Below are positions 15,804 through 24,633 of a DNA stretch of 64,000 bases, piece by piece (positions within the stretch are counted from its first letter, which is position 1; every line of letters starts with the position of its first letter). The notes under the pieces are model-generated. The model saw nothing but the letters and a program-made list of their open reading frames with translations. It searched no databases and was not told the origin of the DNA. Location: positions 4,588,001 through 4,652,000 of the forward strand of contig NZ_CP071060.1 of assembly GCF_017161445.1 (NCBI RefSeq), in the 5' to 3' direction. This DNA comes from Niveibacterium microcysteis. GTDB taxonomy: Bacteria > Pseudomonadota > Gammaproteobacteria > Burkholderiales > Rhodocyclaceae. Both the position numbers and the translations under genes were made by a program.

Positions 15804-17219
15804 ATGACCCAAACGACCCCGACCCCCGAAGCCACCGCCGCCGCAGGTGGCCCGCCCTTCAGCGAACTGCCGCTGCCGGCCGCCACGCTGGCCAACCTCG
15901 CGCTGCTCGGCTATCACACGATGACACCGATCCAGGCAGTCACCTTGCCGGTCGCGCTCGCGGGGCATGATCTGCTCGCGCAGGCCAAGACCGGCTCCGG
16001 CAAGACCGCCGCCTTTGCGTTGCCGATGCTGCAACGGCTCGGTGATCGCGGTGGCCGGGTGCGGGCCTTGGTGCTGTGCCCGACACGTGAGCTGGCCGAA
16101 CAGGTCAGTGGCGAGGTGCGCCGCATCGGCCGCGCGATCGACAACCTCAAGGTGCTGACGCTATGCGGCGGCGCCCCGGCCAAGCCGCAACGCGAAAGCC
16201 TCGCGCATGGTGCCGACATCGTGGTCGGTACACCGGGCCGCATCCTCGACCATCTCGGCAGCGGCGCACTCGTGCTCGACGACGTCGCCACGCTGGTGCT
16301 CGATGAGGCGGACCGCATGCTCGACATGGGCTTCTACGACGACATCGCCGACGTCGCGCAAGCGTGCCCTGCAGTGCGTCAGACCCTACTTTTTTCCGCC
16401 ACGTATCCTGATGGGATCGCGCGCATCGCCGAGCGCTTCCTGCACCAGCCGCGCACGGTGAAGCTGATCGAGCAGCACGCGAGCGACAAGATCCGCCAGC
16501 GTTTCTACGAAGTCGCCGACGACGCACGCCTCGCTGCAGTGATCCAGTTGCTGCGCCACTATCGCCCGGTCAGCACGCTGGCCTTCTGCAACACCCGCCA
16601 GCAGTGTCGCGATCTGGTCGACGCGCTGCTCGCGGCAGGCATCTCGGCGCTTGCGCTGCATGGCGAACTGGATCAGCGCGAACGCGATCAGGTGCTGGTG
16701 CAGTTTGCGCAGCGCAGCTGTTCGGTGCTGGTGGCGACCGATGTGGCCGCGCGCGGACTCGACATCGACCAGCTCGAAGCGGTGATCAACGTCGACGTCA
16801 CGCCGGACCCGGAGATCCATCTGCACCGCATCGGCCGCACCGGCCGCGGCGACGCCGACGGCTGGGCGCTCAGCGTCGTCAGTGCGAACGAAAAGCGCCG
16901 GGTTGCCGCCATCGCCGAAGCGCAGCACTTCGAACCGGCGTGGCATGCGTTGGCGGAACTGGAGCCCGATGCCTCGCCGCTGCTGCCGCCGATGTCGACG
17001 CTGCAGATCCTCGGTGGCCGCAAGGAGAAGATGCGCCCTGGCGATGTGCTCGGTGCGCTCACCGGCGAGGCCGGTTTCACCCGCGAGCAGGTCGGCAAGA
17101 TCAGCGTGATGGAGCTGTCCACCTATGTCGCCGTGCAGCGTGAGATCGCCGACGAAGCGGTGCGCCGGCTCGCCAACGGCAAGATCAAGGGCCGCCGCGT
17201 GAAGGTACGCAGACTCTGA
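15804..17219 (+). CDS. dbpA: ATP-dependent RNA helicase DbpA
   Basis: A 471-residue DEAD-box helicase. Motifs in order are Q-motif (TPIQ), AKTGSGKT (motif I), PTRELAEQ, GTPGR, DEAD (VLDEADRML), SAT (FSATYP), then VATDVAARGLD and HRIGRTGR. The C-terminal domain (about 395-471) matches the DbpA RNA-binding domain that docks on hairpin 92 of 23S rRNA, so its role is late 50S assembly. AGGA at 15787-15790 is 7 bases before an in-frame TTG (15798) but 13 before the ATG (15804). The TTG may therefore be the real start, adding two residues. Confidence 0.9.
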   Translation: MTQTTPTPEATAAAGGPPFSELPLPAATLANLALLGYHTMTPIQAVTLPVALAGHDLLAQAKTGSGKTAAFALPMLQRLGDRGGRVRALVLCPTRELAEQVSGEVRRIGRAIDNLKVLTLCGGAPAKPQRESLAHGADIVVGTPGRILDHLGSGALVLDDVATLVLDEADRMLDMGFYDDIADVAQACPAVRQTLLFSATYPDGIARIAERFLHQPRTVKLIEQHASDKIRQRFYEVADDARLAAVIQLLRHYRPVSTLAFCNTRQQCRDLVDALLAAGISALALHGELDQRERDQVLVQFAQRSCSVLVATDVAARGLDIDQLEAVINVDVTPDPEIHLHRIGRTGRGDADGWALSVVSANEKRRVAAIAEAQHFEPAWHALAELEPDASPLLPPMSTLQILGGRKEKMRPGDVLGALTGEAGFTREQVGKISVMELSTYVAVQREIADEAVRRLANGKIKGRRVKVRRL

Positions 17220-17231
17220 GGCTGGCGTCCG

Positions 17232-17813
17232 ATGTCCAATCCGCTATCGCATCATTTCTTCACGATGGCCTGCAACAACGCTTGGGCCAACCATCGTCTG
17301 CTCAAGGCCTGTGCCGCGCTGAGCCAGGACGAGTTCGTCGCAACGCGGACAAGCTTCTTCCCGACCATCCGCGCCACCCTGAGCCATACGCTGACGGTCG
17401 ACTGGTTCTATGTCGACGCGCTCGAACGTGAAGCGCGCGGCGAGCCGCCGCACCCGGATTGCTACTGCTTCTTTGCACAGGACGAGCCGTTTGCGATCTG
17501 CGCCGATCTGCAGCGCGAACAGGCCGCGGTGGACCGGCGCCTGATCGACTACTGCAAGGTGCTGCAGGATGCGACGCTCGACCGCGTCGTCACCATCGCG
17601 CGACCGGGCACGCCGCAGCACGACACGCGCACGCGGCTGCTCGCCCATCTGTTCCAGCATCAGATCCACCACCGCGGACAGGTGCATGCGATGCTGGCCG
17701 GTACCTCAGTGAAACCGCCGCAACTCGACGAGTTCTTCTGTGCCGGTGAAGCGGCATTGCGTGCCGCTGATTTCGCGGAATTGGGCTGGCGCGAATCGGA
17801 GATCTGGCCTTGA
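17232..17813 (+). CDS. DinB family protein
   Basis: A 193-residue four-helix-bundle protein of the DinB/YfiT superfamily. Candidate metal-binding His residues occur in TLSHTLTVDWFY (about 52) and HLFQHQIHHRGQVHAML (about 138-146), the standard DinB positions. Family members include thiol-dependent S-transferases, but many have unknown substrates. It is 12 bases after dbpA. Its stop overlaps the start of the spermidine synthase-like gene (TGATG), so the two are probably co-translated. Confidence 0.85.
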   Translation: MSNPLSHHFFTMACNNAWANHRLLKACAALSQDEFVATRTSFFPTIRATLSHTLTVDWFYVDALEREARGEPPHPDCYCFFAQDEPFAICADLQREQAAVDRRLIDYCKVLQDATLDRVVTIARPGTPQHDTRTRLLAHLFQHQIHHRGQVHAMLAGTSVKPPQLDEFFCAGEAALRAADFAELGWRESEIWP

Positions 17814-18706
17814 TGCGCGGCACGGCACTGCACAGCATCGAAGCCCGGATCACCCCAGACGGCCTGCTCGAATTCCCCGCCAGCTTCCTGCAGGAACGCG
17901 GTGTCGTGCGGCTGCTTGAGCCGGCCGATGCCGATCTGCATCATCTCGTGCGTCTGCTACGCGATGGCGAGTATCCGCGCCCCTTCGTGATCGACGACGG
18001 CAAGCTGCGGCGCCTGCATTTCACGCTGGCGCTGGTGCAAAGCGAGATGGACGTTGCTGAGCCCTTCGCGCTGCATGCGGCCTACACCCGCAAGATGATG
18101 GCCTTCCTGCTGTTCCTGCCGCGGCCCAAGCATGTGGTGATCGTCGGGCTCGGCGGCGGTTCGCTGACCAAGTTCTGCCACCGGCATCTGGCGCGCAGCC
18201 GCATAACCACGGTGGAGATCAGCGAGGACGTGATCGCGCTGCGCGAACAGTTCGCGCTGCCGCCGGACGATGAGCGGCTCGCGATCGTGTGTGAGGATGC
18301 GGTGGAATACTTCGCCAGCACCGACGACCGCGCCGACGTGGTGCTGCTCGACGGCTACGACGAGAACGGCATCGTGCCGGCCTTCTGCGACGAGCGTTTC
18401 TACCTTGCGATCCGCGCACGCCTCAAGCCCGCCGGCATGCTGGTATGCAACCTCGCGGTGAAGGGCGATGAGAGCGCCGCGCATATCGAGCTGCTGCGGG
18501 ATGTGTTTCGCGACCGGCTGATCGTTCAGGAAGTCGCCGGCGACGGCAACCGCATCGCCTTTGCTTTCAACGACGAAGGCTACCCCCCCGATTGGCCTGC
18601 CGTCGAACGTGAAGCGCGCGCCCTCGCGCAACGCCTCGCACTGGATTTCACCGGCTTCGCGCAAAAGCTCGCAAAGAGCGCACAGCGCGAACGACGCAGG
18701 CGCTGA
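17813..18706 (+). CDS. Spermidine synthase-like aminopropyltransferase-fold protein
   Basis: A 297-residue protein with a class I SAM-binding core. VVIVGLGGGSLTKFCHRH (about 105-122) is the glycine-rich loop, TVEISEDVIAL the second strand, and LLDGYDENGIV aligns with the polyamine-synthase gate region. Sequences of this type are usually labelled spermidine synthase-like, but the aminopropyl acceptor residues cannot be confirmed here. No speD or speA neighbour is present. The ATG overlaps the DinB stop. Confidence 0.75.
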   Translation: MRGTALHSIEARITPDGLLEFPASFLQERGVVRLLEPADADLHHLVRLLRDGEYPRPFVIDDGKLRRLHFTLALVQSEMDVAEPFALHAAYTRKMMAFLLFLPRPKHVVIVGLGGGSLTKFCHRHLARSRITTVEISEDVIALREQFALPPDDERLAIVCEDAVEYFASTDDRADVVLLDGYDENGIVPAFCDERFYLAIRARLKPAGMLVCNLAVKGDESAAHIELLRDVFRDRLIVQEVAGDGNRIAFAFNDEGYPPDWPAVEREARALAQRLALDFTGFAQKLAKSAQRERRRR

Positions 18707-18815
18707 ATGGCCCAACCAGTGCGGGCACCTTCGGTGCTGTCATATTTCAGCCTCGAATTTCTGCGAACCCGCTCCGGTATCCTCGGGCGCACCCTGCGTG
18801 TCCCGACCGAGCACC

Positions 18816-19853
18816 ATGCCCCGCCCTGAACTGCCGCTGCTGAGCGACCTGGAACAGCTGATCCGCCGTGCGGCGGGGCAGGTCGACGCACGCGTGGTAT
18901 GCGAAGCGCAAGCGGGGCCGGCGCGCTTGCCGGTGTATGCGATCACGCTCGGCAATCCGGATCCGGCGGTGCCGGCGATCGGCTTCTTCGGAGGCGTGCA
19001 CGGCCTGGAACGCATCGGTGCGGAAGTGGTGATCGAGTACCTGCGCAGTCTTATCACCCGATTGCGCTGGGATGGGCTGCTGCACCGGCAGCTCGAATCG
19101 CTGCGCATGGTGTTCATGCCGCTGGTGAACCCGGCCGGCGTGTGGCGTAGCACGCGCGCCAACGGGCGGGGCGTAGACCTGATGCGAAACGCTCCGGTCG
19201 AAGCGCTGGAACAGGTGCCCTTCCTCCTCGGCGGGCAACGCCTGACACGCTGGCTGCCGTGGTATCGCGGCCCGCGCGGTGCCGCGATGGAAGCAGAGAG
19301 CGCAGCGCTGTGCGAAGTCGTTGAACGCGAACTGCTGCCCCGCCGCTTCAGCCTCTCGCTCGATTGCCATTCGGGCTTTGGTCTGCGCGATCGCATCTGG
19401 TTTCCGTTTGCCCATACTGCCGAGCCGATCCGCCACCTGCCCGAAGTGCACGCCCTGAAAGAAATATTCGATCAGGCGCACGCACATCACAGCTATGTGT
19501 TCGAACCGCAGAGCCTAAGCTACCTCACGCACGGCGACCTGTGGGACTACCTCTACCTGCGTGCCGGCAGCGCACCCGATCGCGTGTTCCTGCCCCTCAC
19601 GCTGGAGATGGGTTCCTGGCTGTGGGTGAAGAAGAATCCACGTCAGCTGTTCTCGCGCCACGGCATGTTCAACCCGGGCAAGGCACACCGCCAGCAACGC
19701 GTTTTGCGTCGGCACATGGCCTGGCTGGATTTCATGGCGCGCGCGGCGGCGAGTTGCGCGCTCTGGTTGCCGGATCCGGCTGCCCGTGCGCATCACTACG
19801 AGATCGCGATGCGCGACTGGTACGGCGCCCACACCGCGGCGGGCGCGGCATGA
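18816..19853 (+). CDS. M14 family zinc carboxypeptidase-like protein
   Basis: A 345-residue protein with M14 metallopeptidase signatures. Zinc ligands are His62 and Glu65 (HGLE) and His185 (DCHSGFG). The probable catalytic Glu is Glu264 (LTLEMGSW), and the specificity-region motif GVDLMRN is around 119-125. It has no signal peptide, so it is cytoplasmic. Members of this group may cut small peptides or deacylate amino-acid conjugates. Its stop overlaps the start of the downstream hydrolase (ATGA), which suggests a shared pathway. Confidence 0.8.
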   Translation: MPRPELPLLSDLEQLIRRAAGQVDARVVCEAQAGPARLPVYAITLGNPDPAVPAIGFFGGVHGLERIGAEVVIEYLRSLITRLRWDGLLHRQLESLRMVFMPLVNPAGVWRSTRANGRGVDLMRNAPVEALEQVPFLLGGQRLTRWLPWYRGPRGAAMEAESAALCEVVERELLPRRFSLSLDCHSGFGLRDRIWFPFAHTAEPIRHLPEVHALKEIFDQAHAHHSYVFEPQSLSYLTHGDLWDYLYLRAGSAPDRVFLPLTLEMGSWLWVKKNPRQLFSRHGMFNPGKAHRQQRVLRRHMAWLDFMARAAASCALWLPDPAARAHHYEIAMRDWYGAHTAAGAA

Positions 19854-20602
19854 CGGGCGCCACGCCGACAACCTGGGTGCTGCTGCGCGGCCTCACACGC
19901 GAACAAGGCCATTGGGGCGACTTTCCCGATCGCCTGCGCGCCGCGCTGCCCGGCAGCCGCGTGCTGACACCGGACCTGCCCGGCAACGGCCAGCTCAATA
20001 TGCAGGAGAGTCCGACCAGCGTAGAAGCGATGGCCGACGCGGTGCGCGCCCAGCTTAGCGCTGACGGCGTCGCGCCGCCGTATGCGGTGCTGGCAATGTC
20101 GCTCGGCGCGATGGTGGCGGTTGCATGGGCCGCGCACTACCCGCAGGAACTGTCGCGAATCGTGCTGATCAACACCAGCCTGCGCCCCTTCAGCCCGTTC
20201 TGGCAGCGGCTACGCCCACGGAACTACGCGACGCTTTTGCGGCTGGCCGTGCTTGGAACCCCTCCCCAAATTCGGGAGGCCGCCATCCTCAGAGCCACCA
20301 CACGGCTGGTCGTCCACGCAGAAGCGGTGCTGGACCACTGGCAGGCGCTGCACACGGCGCGACCCTGCAGCACGCGCAATGCGCTGCGCCAGTTGATCGC
20401 CGCCGCACGTTTTCGTGCCCCACGGCAAGCGCCCGCGGTGCCTGCTTTGCTGCTCTGCGGCCAGCGCGATGCCTTGGTCGATAGTCGTTGCTCGCACGCG
20501 ATCGCGCACACCTGGCAGCGCCCACTTGCGGTCCATCCAACCGCCGGCCATGATCTGCCGCTGGACGACGGCGATTGGGTGATTGCGCAAATCGTCCGTT
20601 GA
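19850..20602 (+). CDS. Alpha/beta hydrolase
   Basis: A 250-residue alpha/beta-hydrolase fold protein. The nucleophile elbow is AMSLGA (Ser about 82, replacing the usual GxSxG by A-x-S-x-G). The acid is probably Asp in GQRDALV, and the base is His in TAGHDLP. It begins inside the stop codon of the M14 peptidase gene, so it is translationally coupled. The substrate is unknown. Confidence 0.8.
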   Translation: MTGATPTTWVLLRGLTREQGHWGDFPDRLRAALPGSRVLTPDLPGNGQLNMQESPTSVEAMADAVRAQLSADGVAPPYAVLAMSLGAMVAVAWAAHYPQELSRIVLINTSLRPFSPFWQRLRPRNYATLLRLAVLGTPPQIREAAILRATTRLVVHAEAVLDHWQALHTARPCSTRNALRQLIAAARFRAPRQAPAVPALLLCGQRDALVDSRCSHAIAHTWQRPLAVHPTAGHDLPLDDGDWVIAQIVR

Positions 20603-20634
20603 GTACGTATCCGCCATCGCAGAACGGGGGATCG

Positions 20635-21435
20635 ATGCGGGTCTTGCTATCGTGGAAACGCATTGGCAGCTGGGGCGTGCTTCTCGCCGCCGCCTGTGCC
20701 CTGTCGCCGCTGGCTGCGGCTACCGTGATCGACATCGATGCGGAAGACGCAGCCGCACCGTGGTCACAGGACGATGGCCGCGGCGCCGCCAACGAGATCG
20801 TGCGTGAAGCCTTTGCACGCGGCGGCGTGGCGATCCGGATGCATACCGTGCCCTATGCCCGCTGCAAGGCAGAGATGCTGGCGGGCAGCGTAGCGGGCTG
20901 CATCGCGGTGGGTGCGAACGAAGCGCTCGGCGCGGGCACCCGCCTGCCGCGCACGCCGCTCTATCGTGTGCGCACCGTGCTGGTGTCGCGGGAACACGCC
21001 GCGGTATCAGGGTGTAACGCGTCAGACTGGCCGGCGGACACCCGCGTTGGCCGCGTCCATGCCTACGAGTACGCACCGCGTTTCGAGCAAGCAATGGCGA
21101 CGACGCGCATCGCGACCACCGACCTGAATTCCGAAGCGCAGGGCCTGCGGATGCTTGCTGCTGGCCGTGTCGACGCGATCGCGCTTCAACTCGACGCGCT
21201 GAAGACGCTTGATTACGTGCAGCGTCAGGCAGCAGTGCAGGCACCGCTGCAGGTGGCCTGCGACTTCGGGCCGCTGGACAGCCATGTCGGCTTCAGCATG
21301 CGGCACCCAGAAGGCGCGCGCGCACTGGCCGCCTTCGAGCAGGGCTACGCCGCCATGCTGGCGGACGGCAGTGCCGAGCGCATCCTCGAAAGCTGGCGCG
21401 AGCGGCTGATGCTGACAACGCCACCGCGGCGCTGA
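20635..21435 (+). CDS. Periplasmic substrate-binding protein (SBP_bac_3-like)
   Basis: A 266-residue protein with a signal peptide (about 1-29, ending PLAAA) and a type 2 periplasmic binding fold. The segments NEIVREAFARGG, YARCKAEMLAGSVAGC and GLRMLAAGRVDAIALQ are typical of amino-acid-type binding proteins. No ABC permease or ATPase is adjacent, so it may feed another system or act as a sensor input. The start is ATG 20635, placed so that the signal peptide is N-terminal. Confidence 0.72.
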   Translation: MRVLLSWKRIGSWGVLLAAACALSPLAAATVIDIDAEDAAAPWSQDDGRGAANEIVREAFARGGVAIRMHTVPYARCKAEMLAGSVAGCIAVGANEALGAGTRLPRTPLYRVRTVLVSREHAAVSGCNASDWPADTRVGRVHAYEYAPRFEQAMATTRIATTDLNSEAQGLRMLAAGRVDAIALQLDALKTLDYVQRQAAVQAPLQVACDFGPLDSHVGFSMRHPEGARALAAFEQGYAAMLADGSAERILESWRERLMLTTPPRR

Positions 21436-21448
21436 GCAGAAACCCGCG

Positions 21449-23053
21449 TCAGGAACTGCACGACAAAGCAGAGCAGCCCGGCTTGTGGCGCGCCCACTCC
21501 GGCCGGCGCGCAAACCAGGCTTCGTGCTCCGGTTGCTCGTCGTAGGGGCGCTGCAACAGTTCCAGCAAACGCTCGGTCGGCGCCATATCCCCTTGGGCTG
21601 CGGCATCAATCGCCTGCTGCGCGATCCAGTTTCGCAGCACGTACTTCGGATTGCTGCGTTGCATGCGGCCAATGCGCGATGCGCCCGGCTCTGCTTCGTC
21701 GCGAACCCGCTGGGTGTAACGCAGCAGCCAATCGGCGAGCGCACGGCCGTGTTCGGCCTCCAGCACCGCTGGGGCGTAGAAGGCCTCGCGCAGCGGCGTA
21801 AGCCGCGCCTCGGCCGCGACGTCGGCACCCGTTGGTACGTCGGCGAGGCGACGGAAGAAGATCGTCATGTCGGTCTCTGTCTGCTGCAAGAGACCAAACA
21901 GGTCGACGATCAGCGGGTCGTCGTCCTCGCGCGTCGCAATGCCTAGCTTGTCTGCCAGCATGCGTGACCAATGAGCGCCGAAGTCGATGCGATACCGCTC
22001 CAGCCCGGCACGCAGCGCATCGTCGTCGCCGACCAGGTCGCTCAGCGCGCCGGCCAGGCGTGTCAGGTTCCAGTACGCGATCTGCGCCTGCTGGCCGTAG
22101 CAGTAGCGGCGCCCCTGCGCATCGGTGGTGTTGGGGGTCCAGCCAAGGTCGAAGCCTTCCAGCCAGCCGTAGGGGCCATAATCGATGGTGAGGCCCAGGA
22201 TCGACATGTTGTCGGTGTTCATCACGCCATGCACGAAGCCGATGCGCATCCAGTGCGCCACCATCAGCGCGGTGCGTCCGCAGATCTCGTCGAACCAGGC
22301 CGCGTAGGTCGCGGCGCCCGGTTCGCCGAGGTACGGGTAGTGATGCCGGATCACCCAGTCCGCCAACGCCTTAAGGTTTGTTGCTTCATTCTCGGCGGCG
22401 AAGATCTCGAAATTGCCGAAGCGCACGAAACTCGGGGCGACACGACATACCACCGCGCCGGGCTCGGTTTGCGGGTTGCCGTCGTAGAACATGTCGCGCA
22501 CGACGCCCTCGCCAGTGGCTACCAGCGACAAGGCGCGCGTGGTCGGCACCCCGAGATGATGCATCGCCTCGCTGCAAAGGAATTCGCGCAAGGATGAGCG
22601 CAGCACCGCGCGACCGTCGGCATGACGCGAGTACGGCGTGCGGCCCGCACCCTTCAGCTGCAGCTCCTGTCGCTGACCGCCGCGGTCGAAGATCTCACCC
22701 AGCGTGATCGCACGCCCATCGCCCAATTGCCCCGCCCACTGGCCGAATTGGTGGCCGCCATAGCGCGCCGCGTAGGGCTGCATGCCCGGCAGTACACGCC
22801 CGCCGCCGAGAACGTCAGCAACCATGCCGCTGCCTGGTAGCGGGCGCGCAATGCCGAGCGATTCGCCCAGCGCGTCGGACCAGGCCAGCAGCCGCGGCGC
22901 CGCGACGGGCGTCGGCAAGACGCGGCTGTATGCCGCACCGGGCACCTGACGCGGCACATTGTGGCTACCCGGATCGGCCGCATGGGAGCGCACGAACAGG
23001 TCGTCGAAAACCAGTTCTTCGAACGGGCGCAACAGGGCATCAGGGGCATTCAT
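21449..23053 (-). CDS. selO: Protein adenylyltransferase SelO
   Basis: A 534-residue pseudokinase-fold enzyme that transfers AMP to Ser/Thr/Tyr of redox proteins. Diagnostic segments are the ARYGGHQFGQWAGQLGDGRA loop, RTPYSRHADGRA, and NTDNMSILGLTIDYGPYGWLE with the metal-binding Asn and Asp. The C-terminus ends SCSS, the Cys form of the site that is selenocysteine in eukaryotic SelO. The start is ATG 23053, where the family homology begins (MNAPDALLRPFEELVFDDLF). Confidence 0.93.
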   Translation of the reverse strand: MNAPDALLRPFEELVFDDLFVRSHAADPGSHNVPRQVPGAAYSRVLPTPVAAPRLLAWSDALGESLGIARPLPGSGMVADVLGGGRVLPGMQPYAARYGGHQFGQWAGQLGDGRAITLGEIFDRGGQRQELQLKGAGRTPYSRHADGRAVLRSSLREFLCSEAMHHLGVPTTRALSLVATGEGVVRDMFYDGNPQTEPGAVVCRVAPSFVRFGNFEIFAAENEATNLKALADWVIRHHYPYLGEPGAATYAAWFDEICGRTALMVAHWMRIGFVHGVMNTDNMSILGLTIDYGPYGWLEGFDLGWTPNTTDAQGRRYCYGQQAQIAYWNLTRLAGALSDLVGDDDALRAGLERYRIDFGAHWSRMLADKLGIATREDDDPLIVDLFGLLQQTETDMTIFFRRLADVPTGADVAAEARLTPLREAFYAPAVLEAEHGRALADWLLRYTQRVRDEAEPGASRIGRMQRSNPKYVLRNWIAQQAIDAAAQGDMAPTERLLELLQRPYDEQPEHEAWFARRPEWARHKPGCSALSCSS

Positions 23054-23214
23054 CGTCGGGGTTCTCCGGGGTCTCGGTCTGTTCTGACCACGGCGCCATG
23101 CACCGGTTCGTTGAAGATACGACCAAAGAGTGAAATGAGAAATGTTTCCGCGCCATACCGTCAATCGCCGATGCTAGGATCGCGCGATGTCATCGGAATA
23201 ATCGGAGTCGACGC

Positions 23215-24324
23215 ATGTCCAAGATCAGCACTGCCCTGTTCGCCGCACTAGTCATGCTCGGCGCCTTGGCCCAGCCGGCTCTTGCCGAAAGGGGCGCCGA
23301 TCACCCCGAAGTCAGCCGCTACCCCGGCGCGGTGATCGAGGGCTACGACTTCAAGGAATACGAAGAGGCACAGCTGATCCTGAGCCGTCCGGCCTATCGC
23401 GGCGGCGAATTCACTGCTGACAAGGTGCTGCCGCTCGAAGGTCGCGTCACCTACATCCACTACGAGATGCCAAAAACAGCGTCCGCGCTGCAGGTGTTCC
23501 GCAACTACCAGTCGGCGCTGAAGCGCTCCGGTTTCAGCGAGCTATTCGTCTGCGACCGCCCCTGCACCGATGCGAACCTCAGCAGCTTCAAGGCGCTGAT
23601 GAAGGCGCGCGACCTCTACCTCAACGGCAGCCGTGAGAACCAGTACCTGGCGGCCAAACGCGGCAACACCTATGTGTCGCTGTGGGTCAATGACCTCGGC
23701 GAGCCGAACGCGTGGCTGTTCGTGATCGAGAAAGGCAGCCTGGACGACAACCAGATGGCGATCAGTGGCGAGAGCCCGATCGCGAAGTCCCTCAGCGAAC
23801 AAGGGCGGGTGGATCTCTACGGCTTCCAGTTCGACACCGGCAAAGCAGTGCTGCGCGACAGCTCGCAGGCCACGCTGAAGGAACTCGGCAAGGTCTTGCA
23901 GGACAACCCGACGCTGCAGATCGAGGTGATCGGCCACACCGACGATGTCGGCGGTGCCGACGCCAACCAGCGGCTGTCGGAAGCACGTGCGCGCGCCGTG
24001 ACCGAAGCGCTCGCCCGCAACGGCATTGACGCCTCCCGCATGCTCGCACGCGGCATGGGGCAGACGCAGCCGCTCGCCGCGAACACCGACGAAACGGGCC
24101 GTGCGAAGAATCGCCGTGTCGAGATCATCGCGCAGCGCCCCGCCGCCACGGCCGCAGCCCAAACCAGCCGACCCGCACCGCGGCCGCAAACGCAGACAGC
24201 GCCTGCGAACGGCAACAGCAACGAGAGCAACAAGTCGGCCGCCGATACGACCCGCTCGGTCATCGACAGTGCCACGACGGCGATCGACACCGCCTACAAG
24301 CTCAAAGGCCTGCTGGGCCTGTAA
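23215..24324 (+). CDS. OmpA-like protein with N-terminal DUF4892-like domain
   Basis: A 369-residue secreted protein. The signal peptide (about 1-24) is followed by a domain resembling DUF4892 (about 30-175, with GRVTYIHYEMPKTASALQVFRNYQ and a Cys pair in VCDRPCTD). Next is an OmpA peptidoglycan-binding domain (about 195-310, with FQFDTGKAVLRDSS, GHTDDVGGADANQRLSEARA and NRRVEI). The tail is Ala/Pro/Gln-rich. It likely tethers the outer membrane or a periplasmic complex to peptidoglycan. GGAG precedes the ATG; a hairpin follows the stop. Confidence 0.85.
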   Translation: MSKISTALFAALVMLGALAQPALAERGADHPEVSRYPGAVIEGYDFKEYEEAQLILSRPAYRGGEFTADKVLPLEGRVTYIHYEMPKTASALQVFRNYQSALKRSGFSELFVCDRPCTDANLSSFKALMKARDLYLNGSRENQYLAAKRGNTYVSLWVNDLGEPNAWLFVIEKGSLDDNQMAISGESPIAKSLSEQGRVDLYGFQFDTGKAVLRDSSQATLKELGKVLQDNPTLQIEVIGHTDDVGGADANQRLSEARARAVTEALARNGIDASRMLARGMGQTQPLAANTDETGRAKNRRVEIIAQRPAATAAAQTSRPAPRPQTQTAPANGNSNESNKSAADTTRSVIDSATTAIDTAYKLKGLLGL

Positions 24325-24341
24325 TCCGCCGCAAGGACGAT

Positions 24342-24365
24342 GAAAGCGCCATAATCGGCGCTTTC
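24342..24365. other. 9-bp hairpin after the OmpA-like gene
   Basis: GAAAGCGCC pairs with GGCGCTTTC around a 6-base loop. No T-run follows, so termination is uncertain. It lies 17 bases before the DUF1653 gene. Confidence 0.45.
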
Positions 24366-24382
24366 CAGTCCGCCCCGCCGCT

Positions 24383-24619
24383 ATGGAATCCAATGATCTA
24401 CCGCCGCTGCCCGAGCTGCGTCCAGGCCGCTACCGCCACTACAAAGGCGGCGAGTACGAAGTCCTGGGTGTTGCGCGCCATAGCGAAACGCTCGATGCGA
24501 TTGTGGTCTATCGCCCGCTGTACAACAGCAGCGGGCTTTGGGTGCGGCCGTACGCGATGTTCGTCGAGACGGTCACGCACGAAGGCGTGGTGCAGCCGCG
24601 TTTTGCGCCCCTTCAGTAG
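24383..24619 (+). CDS. DUF1653 domain protein
   Basis: A 78-residue protein that is nearly all DUF1653 domain (GRYRHYKGGEYEVLGVARHSETLDAIVVYRPLY, then LWVRPYAMFVETV). The domain is small, beta-rich and widespread; its function is unknown to me. It converges on the GAF kinase gene. Confidence 0.88.
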   Translation: MESNDLPPLPELRPGRYRHYKGGEYEVLGVARHSETLDAIVVYRPLYNSSGLWVRPYAMFVETVTHEGVVQPRFAPLQ

Positions 24620-24633
24620 CCGCTCGCGCCGCG

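Noticed and set aside
21449..23053. SelO as a selenoprotein
   Set aside because: The C-terminal position is a normal Cys codon (SCSS, then TGA as the stop); no in-frame TGA is followed by coding sequence.
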